From the NCBI GenBank assembly GCA_017857395.1, contig JAFMDF010000004.1:1-64000 (forward strand): DNA of 64,000 bases, written 5' to 3'. This document shows positions 19,301-28,417 of the stretch, piece after piece; within the stretch, counting starts at the first letter, position 1; every line of letters starts with the position of its first letter. This stretch comes from Bacteroidota bacterium. GTDB taxonomy: Bacteria > Bacteroidota > Bacteroidia > Chitinophagales > Saprospiraceae. The position numbers and the translations under genes are program-made. A model generated the notes under the pieces. That model was given only the letters and a program-made list of their open reading frames with translations. It was not told the DNA's origin and did no database searches.

Positions 19301-20353
19301 ATGACTTCGACAAAGGTAAAATTAGATATTAGACTACTTTCTAAAGCGGAATTATCAGAATGGTTCTTAGCAATGGGCGAAAAAAAGTTTCGTGCCAAAC
19401 AAGTCTATGAATGGCTATGGGAAAAAAGTGCCCATTCTTTCCAAGAAATGACCAATTTATCTAAAGCCTTACGAGAAACTTTGGAAGCTAATTTTGTCAT
19501 TAATCCTATCCGAGAAGATAAAGTCCAACGTAGCAATGATGGGACGATTAAATTTCGTTACCAACTCCATGATGGACATTTTATTGAATCTGTTCTAATT
19601 CCTGTGGCATCTGACAAAAGATTTACGGTTTGTGTCTCTTCCCAAGTAGGGTGTAGTTTGAGTTGTAAATTTTGTGCGACGGGAAAAATGAAGCGAGTCC
19701 GAAATTTGGATGCAGGTGAAATTTATGACCAAGTTGTTTTAGTCAATAAACAAGCTTTAGAAACTTTTGGTCTTCCACTTACCAATATCGTTTATATGGG
19801 GATGGGGGAACCACTTTTGGCTTATAAAAATGTCCTCAAAAGTATAGAACATATTACTTCGCCCGAAGGCTTAAATATGTCGCCAAAGCGAATTACCGTC
19901 AGTACCGCTGGTATTGCCAAAATGATAAAAAAACTCGCTGATGATGAAGTTCGTTTTAATCTTGCGCTCTCCCTTCATGCCGCTGATGACTTAAAGCGAA
20001 ACGAAATAATGCCCATCAACGAACAGAATAATCTAACGATTTTGATGGATTCCTTGAAATATTTCCACCAAAAGACTAAAAATCGCATTAGTTTTGAATA
20101 TATTGCCTTTCAGAATTTTAATGATAGTTTAGAAGATGCTGCCAATTTAGTAAATCTCTGTAAGGATTTTCCCGTAAGACTTAATATCATTGAGTATAAT
20201 CCAATTGACGGGGCGATTTTTCAAAAGGCGGATGCACATCGAATTGATGAGTTTGCCAAATACTTAATTGATAGAGATATTATGGTGACTGTTCGACGAA
20301 GTAGAGGGAAAGATATTGATGCAGCTTGTGGACAATTGGCTAATAAAGACTAA
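19301..20353 (+). CDS. rlmN: 23S rRNA (adenine-C2)-methyltransferase
   Basis: This 350-residue radical SAM enzyme methylates C2 of A2503 in 23S rRNA and related tRNA adenines. The 4Fe-4S site CSLSCKFCATGK lies near residues 118-129. VYMGMGEPLLAYKNV near 166 and the C-terminal DAACGQL near 344 supply the conserved regions, including the methyl-carrying cysteine. The N-terminal accessory domain has KFRAKQVYEWLWEK. Length is typical. It is probably transcribed from the TATCTTTG box directly upstream. Confidence 0.96.
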   Translation: MTSTKVKLDIRLLSKAELSEWFLAMGEKKFRAKQVYEWLWEKSAHSFQEMTNLSKALRETLEANFVINPIREDKVQRSNDGTIKFRYQLHDGHFIESVLIPVASDKRFTVCVSSQVGCSLSCKFCATGKMKRVRNLDAGEIYDQVVLVNKQALETFGLPLTNIVYMGMGEPLLAYKNVLKSIEHITSPEGLNMSPKRITVSTAGIAKMIKKLADDEVRFNLALSLHAADDLKRNEIMPINEQNNLTILMDSLKYFHQKTKNRISFEYIAFQNFNDSLEDAANLVNLCKDFPVRLNIIEYNPIDGAIFQKADAHRIDEFAKYLIDRDIMVTVRRSRGKDIDAACGQLANKD

Positions 20354-20667
20354 TTTTCAGTAGGCAGTAAGACAGTAGGCAGTTGGCGCTAGAATAAACG
20401 CCTAATGTAGAATCATTTTTTGCTTACTTTTCATAATGGATTGATTGTTGTTTTATTAGCGTTAGTCTTCCTTACTATTATCTATTTTAATAAAGACATC
20501 CTCAACAGCAAATTTGAATGCTGTTGCAAGAACTAAAATAACTAACATACAGGCTATCTACGTTAATGTGGATTAGGAAACCGATACTTACCAATATGCT
20601 CAGTTAGTAATTAGGCGGTTGCCCTATCTTGTTAATCCTGCATAATCCTGTCATCCTGTAGAATCCT
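20354..20667. other. Intergenic region with two word arrays
   Basis: No gene is supported. CAGTAGGCAGTAAGACAGTA and following near-copies begin 4 bases after the rlmN stop. A second array of AATCCTG-like words (TAATCCTGCATAATCCTGTC and on) at about 20632-20667 runs right up to the ATG of the next gene. Confidence 0.45.
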
Positions 20668-23595
20668 ATGAAATTTAGACTACTTATACTACTGCCTTTT
20701 TTGTTCCTCTTGCTAGGAACAAGCGATGCACCAAAATTTAGTAATAATACTGGCGTAGATGAACTAGCCAAAATTTGGGTTGATTCTGTTTTTAATTCCT
20801 TAACTCCTGCCGAACGGATTGGACAGTTATTTATGATACGGGCACATTCAGACCTTGGTGCTGACCATATTCAAAGTGTCAAAAATCAAATCAAAAAATA
20901 TAAAGTAGGTGGTCTTTGTTTTTTTCAAGGCACACCAGAAAAACACACCGAATTAATCAATCAATATCAAGAATTATCGAAAGTACCTTTAATGGTAAGC
21001 ATTGATGGGGAATGGGGCTTAGGCATGCGGATGAAAAGTAGTACGATGAGTTATCCTCGCCAATTGATGTTAGGGGCTATTCAAGACAATCGGTTGATTT
21101 ACGAAATGGGTAAACAGATTGCGCAAGAATGTAGACGAATTGGGATTCATGTTAATTTTGCACCTGTAGCAGATGTCAACAATAATGCAGCTAATCCTGT
21201 GATTGGAACTCGTTCTTTTGGAGAAGACCGTTATAATGTCGCTACTAAAAGTTATATGTATATGAAGGGATTGCAGGATGGAAAAGTAATGGCTTGTGCC
21301 AAACATTTTCCTGGGCATGGCGATACAGATGTAGATTCCCACTACGATTTGCCTGTTATTTCCCATAGTTTAGACCGCTTAGATAGTATTGAATTATATC
21401 CATTTAAAGTATTAATTGACCGTGGTATCCAAAGTTTTATGGTCGCACATTTGAGTGTTCCTGCTTTGGATGATGCTAAAAACCGACCGACTTCTTTATC
21501 TAAAAAAGTCGTAACCGATTTACTAAAAGACCAATTGGGTTTTAAAGGTTTAGTGTATACAGATGGAATGGAAATGAAAGGCGTGACGAAACATTTTAAA
21601 CCGGGTGTACCAGAAGCAGAGGCTTTAGTCGCCGGTGCGGATGTTTTATTAGTACCTGATAATATTGATGCGTCTGTTCGAGAAATTAATCGCTATATCG
21701 AAGAAGGAATCTTAGATATAAACGAGCTCAACAAAAAAATTAAAAGAATTTTATTAGCTAAGTATCAATATGATTTAAACAATTATCAAGCTGCGAATAC
21801 AGCAAATATTCGAGCGGATTTAAATTCAACGGAAGCGAAGATTTTAAAAAGAAAGTTAATTGAAAATGCCTTAACATTGGTGAGCAATAAGAATAATTTA
21901 ATTCCGCTTCAAAATTTAGATAAAACGAAAATTGCTACCCTTAGTATTGGAGTAGCTACTAGTACGCCTTTCCAAAATAGTTTGAATAAGTATGGTCGCA
22001 TGAGACATTATCAAACGGGCAAAGAAATCAATGAAAAACAGTTTCCTGCTCTAATAAAAAACTTAAAAAATAATGATATAGTGATTGTTGGCTTACATCA
22101 AATGAATAATAGTGCAAGTAAGGGATATGGTATTTCTAGAAGTACCCGTATGTTTTTGAAAGCGCTGAGTGCAGAAACAAAAGTAATTATTACCGTTTTT
22201 GGTAACCCTTACGCTTTAAAATATTTTGATGAGGCCGATTATGTTTTAGCTACCTATGAGGCCGATGAAATGACGCAGGATTTGGCGGCACAAGCTTTAT
22301 TTGGCGTGAATGCGATAAAAGGTAGATTGCCAATTACGGCTTCTCCAAAAAATAAATTTAATCACGGTATTATTACGACGCCTATTGCTAGATTAGGGTA
22401 TGATTTTCCAGAAAATGTAGGTTTTGATGCAGAAAAATTAGCAAAAATAGATGCTTTGATGCAGCATACTATTGATACTGCAGCAACTCCTGGAGGGGTT
22501 ATCTTGGTAGCAAAAGATGGCAAAGTAATTTACGAAAAGGCGTATGGTCATCATACGTATAAAAACCGTCGCCCTTTTAAAACAACCGATATATTTGATG
22601 TGGCATCGGTTACTAAAATCTGTGCAGCAACTATTTCGATTATGAAATTGGTGGATGAAGGCAAATTGGATATTAATAAACCCATCGGAGATTATTTACC
22701 ACAATTAAAAAATACCAATAAGGCGAATATACTTGTCAAGGATATGATGGCACACATTTCTGGTTTGAAATCGTGGATTCCTTTCTATAGAGCGACGATT
22801 GATAAACGGAAAAAGCCGATGCCTGAATTTTATCAATTTAGTCCGAATAATGGCTATGAAACACCAGTAGCGACGAATTTGTATATGAAGACGGAATACG
22901 AGAAAGAAATTTGGAAACAGATATATGAATCGGAAGTGAAGCCAAGAGGCAAATATGTCTATAGTGATTTAGGGTTTTATTTGGCAGCAGCAATTGTCCA
23001 AGAGTTATCTGGTAAGCCGATTGATGAATATGTGCAAGAAACCTTTTATCAACCTTTGGGATTAACTACTGCAACTTATAATCCATTGGATAAATTTTCT
23101 AGAAATAGAATTGTCCCAAGCGAAGAAGATAGATATTGGCGACAACAAAAGATACATGGTTATGTGCATGATATGGGTGCAGCGATGTTGGGAGGCGTGA
23201 GTGGTCACGCAGGTTTATTTGCCAATGCGAATGATATTGCGATTATCATGCAAATGCTTTTAAATGAAGGTTATTATGGTGGTAAACAATATTTTTCTCC
23301 AGAAACGGTTAAATTATTCACCCAACGACATGAGTATTCTACCCGTCGAGGCATCGGTTTTGATATGTTTGAATTAAATCCTAACCGAAACCCTAATTTT
23401 TCCAAAAAAGCATCTCGAAATACCTTTGGTCATCTAGGTTTTACCGGTACTTGTACTTGGGCAGACCCAGATAATAATTTAATCTATGTATTTTTGTCGA
23501 ATCGAACTTATCCGACTATGAAAAATAGGAAGTTGTATTCTGGGGATTTTCGACCACGGATACAGGATTTGATTTATGAAGCTTTGATGGACTAG
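20668..23595 (+). CDS. Glycoside hydrolase family 3 fused to a serine hydrolase (beta-lactamase-like)
   Basis: This 975-residue secreted fusion starts with a signal peptide (FRLLILLPFLFLLLGTSDA). Residues about 45-370 form a NagZ-type GH3 beta-N-acetylglucosaminidase with the KHFPGHGDTDVDSHYDLP signature near 211, followed by a GH3 C-terminal-like domain to about 590. Residues about 590-975 form a class C beta-lactamase/penicillin-binding domain with the SVTK nucleophile motif near 645, YSD near 765 and GHLGFTGT near 920. The likely role is cell-wall sugar or peptide turnover in the periplasm. Such fusions are known in Bacteroidota. Confidence 0.92.
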   Translation: MKFRLLILLPFLFLLLGTSDAPKFSNNTGVDELAKIWVDSVFNSLTPAERIGQLFMIRAHSDLGADHIQSVKNQIKKYKVGGLCFFQGTPEKHTELINQYQELSKVPLMVSIDGEWGLGMRMKSSTMSYPRQLMLGAIQDNRLIYEMGKQIAQECRRIGIHVNFAPVADVNNNAANPVIGTRSFGEDRYNVATKSYMYMKGLQDGKVMACAKHFPGHGDTDVDSHYDLPVISHSLDRLDSIELYPFKVLIDRGIQSFMVAHLSVPALDDAKNRPTSLSKKVVTDLLKDQLGFKGLVYTDGMEMKGVTKHFKPGVPEAEALVAGADVLLVPDNIDASVREINRYIEEGILDINELNKKIKRILLAKYQYDLNNYQAANTANIRADLNSTEAKILKRKLIENALTLVSNKNNLIPLQNLDKTKIATLSIGVATSTPFQNSLNKYGRMRHYQTGKEINEKQFPALIKNLKNNDIVIVGLHQMNNSASKGYGISRSTRMFLKALSAETKVIITVFGNPYALKYFDEADYVLATYEADEMTQDLAAQALFGVNAIKGRLPITASPKNKFNHGIITTPIARLGYDFPENVGFDAEKLAKIDALMQHTIDTAATPGGVILVAKDGKVIYEKAYGHHTYKNRRPFKTTDIFDVASVTKICAATISIMKLVDEGKLDINKPIGDYLPQLKNTNKANILVKDMMAHISGLKSWIPFYRATIDKRKKPMPEFYQFSPNNGYETPVATNLYMKTEYEKEIWKQIYESEVKPRGKYVYSDLGFYLAAAIVQELSGKPIDEYVQETFYQPLGLTTATYNPLDKFSRNRIVPSEEDRYWRQQKIHGYVHDMGAAMLGGVSGHAGLFANANDIAIIMQMLLNEGYYGGKQYFSPETVKLFTQRHEYSTRRGIGFDMFELNPNRNPNFSKKASRNTFGHLGFTGTCTWADPDNNLIYVFLSNRTYPTMKNRKLYSGDFRPRIQDLIYEALMD

Positions 23596-23997
23596 GAGTT
23601 TTTAGTTTTTTCACTACGGAGAGACGGAGTTCCTAGAGGGCACGAAGTTACTTTTTTACGAGCGGAGTTTGGTTTTTACCACATAGTTACATATACATAG
23701 TTCATAGAGTGCACATAGTTTTTGATGAGTATTATTGAATTGAATAAATAATAGGATAACTGAAATTCGTGGGGCTAATAAATTCGTGGGGAATGAACTA
23801 TAGTTTGTAACTATCGGTTTGGTAATCTAGATGAATATTTATCAAAATCCTAGAATATTAATTAAGCAATTAAATAAGATTGAAGAAAAATGGGGTTTAC
23901 GCCCTACCGATGACCTAGGTATTATCCGACTCATCAAGACTATAAGCAGAAAATAATAAAATAGATGCCGTAGGTATCAAAGATAGATGGCAAAATT
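23596..23997. other. Intergenic region with word arrays
   Basis: This stretch holds repeated ACATAGTT-like words at about 23680-23722 and a direct repeat AAATTCGTGGGG at about 23765-23792. A doubtful 41-codon ORF is listed separately. No RNA gene is recognised. Confidence 0.4.
23831..23956 (+). CDS. Doubtful small ORF upstream of smpB
   Basis: A 41-codon frame encodes a basic, helical peptide (NPRILIKQLNKIEEKWGLRP). It lies 41 bases before smpB. It is not recognised and may be chance or a remnant. Confidence 0.2.
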   Translation: MNIYQNPRILIKQLNKIEEKWGLRPTDDLGIIRLIKTISRK

Positions 23998-24468
23998 ATG
24001 GCAGATAAGAATAAAGGACTAAGAGAGGTCGTCAATAGAAAAGCAGCTTATGAATTTAGCTTTATTTCCAATTATGAAGCAGGGATTATGTTGCTAGGAA
24101 CGGAGATTAAATCTATTCGTACAGGCGGAAGTGTCAATTTAAGTGACGCCTATTGTCGATTTAAAGGGGATGAATTATACTTAATGAGTATGTTTATTTC
24201 TCCTTATAGACATGGCACTTATAACAACCATGAAGACCGTCGAGAACGGAAGTTATTACTAAAAAGGCAGGAATTAAGAAAACTGCAAAAGCGAGTTAAA
24301 GAAAAAGGATTAACGATTATTCCTTATCGACTTTATTTTGGAGAACGTGGTTTAGTAAAAGTCGAAATTGCCTTAGGACAAGGTAAAAAGACGCATGATA
24401 AACGACAATCTATCAAGGAAAAAGATAATAAACGAGCGATGTCTAGATTGAATAAGATGCAATTGTAA
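23998..24468 (+). CDS. smpB: SsrA-binding protein
   Basis: SmpB binds tmRNA and brings it to stalled ribosomes for trans-translation. The 156-residue length and the motifs NRKAAYEFSFISNYEAGI, LLGTEIKSIRTGGSVNLSDA and LTIIPYRLYFGERGLVKVEI are diagnostic. The C-terminal tail is lysine-rich as usual (KKTHDKRQSIKEKDNKRAMS). The ssrA gene is not in this window. A hairpin repeat follows at 24477. Confidence 0.97.
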   Translation: MADKNKGLREVVNRKAAYEFSFISNYEAGIMLLGTEIKSIRTGGSVNLSDAYCRFKGDELYLMSMFISPYRHGTYNNHEDRRERKLLLKRQELRKLQKRVKEKGLTIIPYRLYFGERGLVKVEIALGQGKKTHDKRQSIKEKDNKRAMSRLNKMQL

Positions 24469-24476
24469 GCCCCAAT

Positions 24477-24531
24477 GATTTGCTAAACCCGCCAGACTGC
24501 GTGCGGGCAGGTCTGTTAGATTTAGCAAATC
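24477..24531. repeat. GATTTGCTAAA hairpin enclosing a CCCGCC...GGCAGGT repeat
   Basis: GATTTGCTAAA and TTTAGCAAATC form an 11-base stem. The loop holds CCCGCCAGACTGCGTGCGGG, which recurs inverted and with changes at 39067-39096. GATTTAGCAAATC-like text also occurs near 13036. It is probably a dispersed REP-like element serving as the smpB 3' hairpin. Confidence 0.5.
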
Positions 24532-24582
24532 AAATAGAAACGAAAGTAAATGAAATATTAATCACTCAACTATTAATGCCAT

Positions 24583-25176
24583 TTGCTAAAAAAATCCAAT
24601 TATACTGATGAAGAATTGCTTTCCCTGCTGCTTACAGATGGGGAACTGGCTATTGATTTAATTTTTCGGAAGCATTATTCTTTTTTGTGCAAAAGTGTCT
24701 ATCGAATTATTTCAGATACGCAGATTACTGAAGATTTAGCCCAAGAAGTTTTTTACGAAGTATGGAAAAAAAGAGAACAGTTAAAAATTACTATTTCCCT
24801 TAAAGCCTACCTAAAAAGAGCCGCCTTAAATAAAGCCTTAAATTATATTCGAGACCAGAAAATTGACTTCCGAAATGCACCAGCTAAAGAAGAATTAGTC
24901 AGCAAAACGGACAGTATTATTCAGGAACTAGCCGCAGATAATTTACAACAAGAAATTAACGCAGCTATTGATAATTTACCAGAAAGATGTCGATTGGTGT
25001 TTGTCTTAAGTCGTTTTGAAGAAATGTCTTATCGACAAATTGCAGCACAATTGGATATTTCTATGAAAACGGTGGAGAATCAAATTTCTAAGGCATTGAA
25101 GTCGTTACGAATTGCTTTGGCAGAACATTTGCCTGTGAGTTTGTTAGTTCTGATTATGGCTTTTTTTCAAGGCTAA
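24583..25176 (+). CDS. ECF RNA polymerase sigma-70 factor, Bacteroidota expansion type
   Basis: This 197-residue sigma factor has region 2 (DTQITEDLAQEVFYEVWKKR) and region 4 (FEEMSYRQIAAQLDISMKTV). The hydrophobic C-terminal extension (LPVSLLVLIMAFFQG) is typical of the Bacteroidota family that usually pairs with FecR anti-sigma factors. Here no anti-sigma or SusC/D pair follows; the next gene is on the other strand. The only in-frame start near the conserved region is a TTG at 24583; an ATG at 24575 is in another frame and soon stops, so the start is uncertain. Confidence 0.88.
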   Translation: MLKKSNYTDEELLSLLLTDGELAIDLIFRKHYSFLCKSVYRIISDTQITEDLAQEVFYEVWKKREQLKITISLKAYLKRAALNKALNYIRDQKIDFRNAPAKEELVSKTDSIIQELAADNLQQEINAAIDNLPERCRLVFVLSRFEEMSYRQIAAQLDISMKTVENQISKALKSLRIALAEHLPVSLLVLIMAFFQG

Positions 25177-25179
25177 AAT

Positions 25180-25857
25180 TTAACCTAAGCAATAAGAGAG
25201 AAATCGAGGATAATCTTCATAATCTTGTAAAACAGCTTGAACCCCTAATTGCTGAAAAAAATCAACATCTCCTTTTCGGCGAATACCAATTAAAGGCAAA
25301 CCCATATTTTGGGTAGTCGTAAAGTCCCAAATCGCATCCCCTACATAAACAATTCTATTAAATTCCCCGTGTAGATTTTTAGCTTTATCAATCGTTTCAT
25401 TCGTAATATCTTCTCTAGTTACCTTGCCATCTGCGCCTGTGATGATTAGTTGGTCGGTTATAATATTGACAAAATTTAGCTTTACAATTGCGGGTGCTTT
25501 CCACCCCCCTGTAGCTACTCCAACGACAAAACGGTCATCAACTAGGAGTTTATCTACTGTTTGTTTGGCATAAGGAACTTGCTTAAATTCAGCGGGTGTC
25601 TTTTTTCTATTTTCAATAATATTCGCTACAAATTTTTGTCGAAAACTTTCCTCTTCCGCTTCATCAGGAATTCTATCAAAATGTTCCTGAATAACTGTTT
25701 TAAAAATAGTGGTATCTGAAACATGCGGATATTTTTTCCAATCAATTGTTGGGAAAGGTCGATTATATACCCTTTGATAAGTGTCCGCAAAAGATTGGCT
25801 ATCCTTTTTTTCGGAAAAAACTAAAGTGCCATCTACATCGAATATTACTAGAATCAT
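25180..25857 (-). CDS. HAD family hydrolase
   Basis: This 225-residue phosphatase-type protein has the HAD nucleophile motif FDVDGTL at residues 5-11, the motif II region VGVATGG near 111 and the motif IV acids GDAIWDF near 170. A helical cap lies between residues 15 and 95. It is probably a phosphoglycolate-phosphatase-like enzyme; the substrate cannot be told. It converges with the ECF sigma gene with only 3 bases between their stops, so it needs its own promoter upstream of 25857. Confidence 0.88.
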   Translation of the reverse strand: MILVIFDVDGTLVFSEKKDSQSFADTYQRVYNRPFPTIDWKKYPHVSDTTIFKTVIQEHFDRIPDEAEEESFRQKFVANIIENRKKTPAEFKQVPYAKQTVDKLLVDDRFVVGVATGGWKAPAIVKLNFVNIITDQLIITGADGKVTREDITNETIDKAKNLHGEFNRIVYVGDAIWDFTTTQNMGLPLIGIRRKGDVDFFQQLGVQAVLQDYEDYPRFLSYCLG

Positions 25858-25999
25858 GGTTAGTTATGCTAAAGAAATTAATTTTAAAAGATTCTTAACA
25901 CTTTTTTGCCTTATTTTTATGTCTTAATAAGTGTAGTATCCAAAAAGTATTGTTTGGTACAACAGCAAATTACATCAAATAGTTATCAAAATTAAAAAC

Positions 26000-26485
26000 A
26001 TGAGATTTTTATTAATATTAGCAATTGGTCTTTTTCTTCAAACTGCTTCTTTTGCACAAGTGGATGCACAAGAAATGCAAAAAGAAATGGAGAAAATGAG
26101 AATAGAGATGCAAGAACAACTAAAGAATTTCAACTTTGAAGATTTTAAAATGGATACTTTATTATTAAAGAACTTCACTTTGCCAGAAGGTTTTAATTCG
26201 GATAATTTAATCATGCCGAATGATATAGACATGAATGAAATGCTAAAGATGATGGAACGCCAAATGAGTCAAATGGATATGGAAGGTATGATGAAAATGA
26301 TGGAGGAAAATATGTCTAAAATGGATTTATCTGAAATAGAAAAAATGATGGAACCGTTGATGAAAGGCGATTTTTTTATGTTCCCGATGCCAGATAGTTT
26401 GAGAATGGAAGAAGAGGGACTAGAAAAAGGAACAACTCCTAAAAATAGAAAGAACGCTAAAAAACGGAAAACTTATAAAATGTAG
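26000..26485 (+). CDS. Methionine-rich secreted protein
   Basis: This 161-residue protein has a signal peptide (FLLILAIGLFLQTASFAQ) and an unusual composition: I count 27 methionines, many paired in MM or MxxM patterns (LKMMERQMSQMDMEGMMKMM), with alternating Glu and Lys and a basic tail. Predicted structure is helical, perhaps coiled coil. No family is recognised. Met-rich periplasmic segments can bind copper(I) or silver, but no copper genes adjoin, so this is only a guess. A hairpin terminator follows. Confidence 0.75.
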   Translation: MRFLLILAIGLFLQTASFAQVDAQEMQKEMEKMRIEMQEQLKNFNFEDFKMDTLLLKNFTLPEGFNSDNLIMPNDIDMNEMLKMMERQMSQMDMEGMMKMMEENMSKMDLSEIEKMMEPLMKGDFFMFPMPDSLRMEEEGLEKGTTPKNRKNAKKRKTYKM

Positions 26486-26502
26486 CCGTGAAATTATTAG
26501 TT

Positions 26503-26549
26503 AATGAGGTGATAAGTTTTAGGAGGTTAGCCCAATTTATCACCTCATT
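26503..26549. terminator. Hairpin between converging genes
   Basis: AATGAGGTGATAA and TTATCACCTCATT form a perfect 13-base stem with a 21-base loop between the Met-rich gene and the minus-strand amidase gene. No long T-run follows on the plus strand, so termination is likely but not certain. Confidence 0.6.
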
Positions 26550-26572
26550 CCTAATACTTGAATTTTATGCTA

Positions 26573-27976
26573 CTATCTACCGCCTACACTTATCTCTCCC
26601 CTTGCCACTTGTAGCGATATTCGCTGCCCATCTTTGTACGCAACGATAAATGCGCCATTAAATCCTTTAGTTAATATTTCATTTCTATTTTTTAATGCGA
26701 TACTATAATCGGTATGACTTCCCGTCAAATATTTATATAAATTCTTTTCTTTCCGAACTTCTACAAATTGAATTTTGCTCCATTTTTGATTAGAAGTTTC
26801 TAATTCAGCAGGAGAAGCAGCTAATTGAATCTTAAAAATAATTTCAGGTTTTTCTGCTTTTGGTAATTCCACAGCCTTAGGAACAACCATTGTTTTTGGC
26901 CGATTGGCTACGATAGGTTTTTCTGCAACAACTAGGCTTGTCGGAACAGCTCTTGGTTTTGCTATTTGCTGTTGAGGATTAACTTGAGGTTGAAGAGTCC
27001 TTTGTTGAGGAACAGTTCTGGTATGTTGTCTAGTATGCCTGATTGGCGTACTGTTCGTAACAGGGGTCACTAATGCAACAGATTGTGGTCTTAATTCAGT
27101 AAGCGGTATGGAAGTATGTTCTTCTACTTCTACTTTATAATCTATAAATGCTTCAAAAATAGCATTCGCCATTTTATTTTGTCCTGCATTAGTTGCTAAA
27201 AAAGCCTCTTCTTTTGCATTGGTCAGATAGCCTGTTTCTATTAAAACACTTGGCATGGTCGTTTCTTTTAAGACGACAAAACCTGCTTGCTTAACACCTC
27301 TACTTTTTCGTTGTGCTTTTACTTTAATTTTAGCTTCTACTTTTTCTGCGAATTGAATACTTTTATCTAAGAATGCATTTTGGAACATGGATAAAAAGAT
27401 ATGCCCTTCATCAGAATTTGGGTCAAAGCCCTGATAGTTTTTTTGATAATCGTCTTCTAATAAAATAGATTCATTTTCACGGCGAGCGACATCTAAATTA
27501 TGCTCGGCAGTATGGAGGCCCATTACATAGGTTTCCGAACCATGTACTAGGTGTGCTTTATGTCCGAAGGCGTTACAATGAATAGAGATGAATAAATCAG
27601 CGTCATTTTTATTGGCGATGGCAGCTCTTTTATAAAGAGGGATAAATACATCTGTCTTTCGAGTATAAATAACGTTGATGGAAGGAAATTGCCTTTTAAT
27701 GGCTTGACCAAGCTTCAGTACAACGTTTAAAGCAACGTGCTTTTCCTTGGATGTTTTTCCACTGCAACCAGCATCTTTTCCACCGTGTCCTGCATCCAAT
27801 ACAATGGTTTTAATTCGATAGCCATTAGCACCGATTTCGTTATCTTTGCTTTCTTTTACAGAAAGCGTAGTTTTACTAGCCAAATAAAATGTTTGCTCTG
27901 AATGATTCAGAGGAGTAAATGCATAAAAAGATAGTAAAATACTTAGTAATAAATTAATTCGTAAAGCCTTTTTCAT
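26573..27976 (-). CDS. N-acetylmuramoyl-L-alanine amidase with SPOR-like domain
   Basis: This zinc amidase cleaves the bond between MurNAc and L-Ala in peptidoglycan during cell separation. The start is placed at the internal ATG (27976), which gives a signal sequence (ALRINLLLSILLSFYAF). The Amidase_3 domain spans about residues 55-280 with LDAGHGGKDAG, SIHCNAFG and LIETGYLTN supplying metal and catalytic residues. A Pro/Gln/Thr-rich linker follows. The last 80 residues look like a SPOR domain (IIFKIQLAASPAE), which binds denuded septal glycan. It is divergent from lptD, an arrangement known in Bacteroidota. Confidence 0.92.
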   Translation of the reverse strand: MKKALRINLLLSILLSFYAFTPLNHSEQTFYLASKTTLSVKESKDNEIGANGYRIKTIVLDAGHGGKDAGCSGKTSKEKHVALNVVLKLGQAIKRQFPSINVIYTRKTDVFIPLYKRAAIANKNDADLFISIHCNAFGHKAHLVHGSETYVMGLHTAEHNLDVARRENESILLEDDYQKNYQGFDPNSDEGHIFLSMFQNAFLDKSIQFAEKVEAKIKVKAQRKSRGVKQAGFVVLKETTMPSVLIETGYLTNAKEEAFLATNAGQNKMANAIFEAFIDYKVEVEEHTSIPLTELRPQSVALVTPVTNSTPIRHTRQHTRTVPQQRTLQPQVNPQQQIAKPRAVPTSLVVAEKPIVANRPKTMVVPKAVELPKAEKPEIIFKIQLAASPAELETSNQKWSKIQFVEVRKEKNLYKYLTGSHTDYSIALKNRNEILTKGFNGAFIVAYKDGQRISLQVARGEISVGGR

Positions 27977-28417
27977 AGTGTCTGTAAATTGCAATCAAAG
28001 TCAAGAAATAAAGTCTAAACAGCATAATAGCACCATTATGAATGGCAGCTAACTTTTGTTAGTTGTTTTTTGTAATGTAAATTTTTGGTTGTAAGCTAAG
28101 TTTCTTTGTAAAGCACTTTTCCGAGTGAACGGACAAAGCGGAGGAGATGAAAGGGGAGAACATTTAGTTTACACTTTTTAGCATTGAACCCAAATTAATA
28201 GTAGTATTATCTAAAATGGCGTTAATAATAGGTTATTCCTTTTCTAGAATTTGCCATTCTTAAATTGGACTAATAATTTGCATACAATAATTTTCTGTTT
28301 TGTTTATCGCAGACCTTCAAGTGTTTTAAAAACCTTGGAATGTCTAAATAAGGAATTTATCCTTTTATATTACTTCGGTAAAAGTAAAATTTTTACACAA
28401 GATAATCATTTATTCGG
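27977..28417. other. Divergent spacer between amidase and lptD
   Basis: This spacer contains no gene and must hold both promoters. It carries one copy of the CAGACCTYCAAGTG repeat at 28310-28345. Confidence 0.45.
28310..28345. repeat. CAGACCTYCAAGTG imperfect palindrome, copy 1
   Basis: CAGACCTTCAAGTG...AACCTTGGAATGTCT is an imperfect palindrome. It matches the sequence at 53159-53194 at most positions, so it is a dispersed repeat. Similar CCAAGG-type palindromes are widespread in Bacteroidota genomes. Confidence 0.5.

Noticed and set aside
23680-23722. CRISPR-like repeats
   Set aside because: The near-repeats are short, contiguous words without regular unique spacers, and no cas gene is present.
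28140-28180. Candidate tRNA or small RNA in the amidase-lptD spacer
   Set aside because: No cloverleaf, T-arm or conserved RNA motif could be found. I saw no tRNA anywhere in the window.
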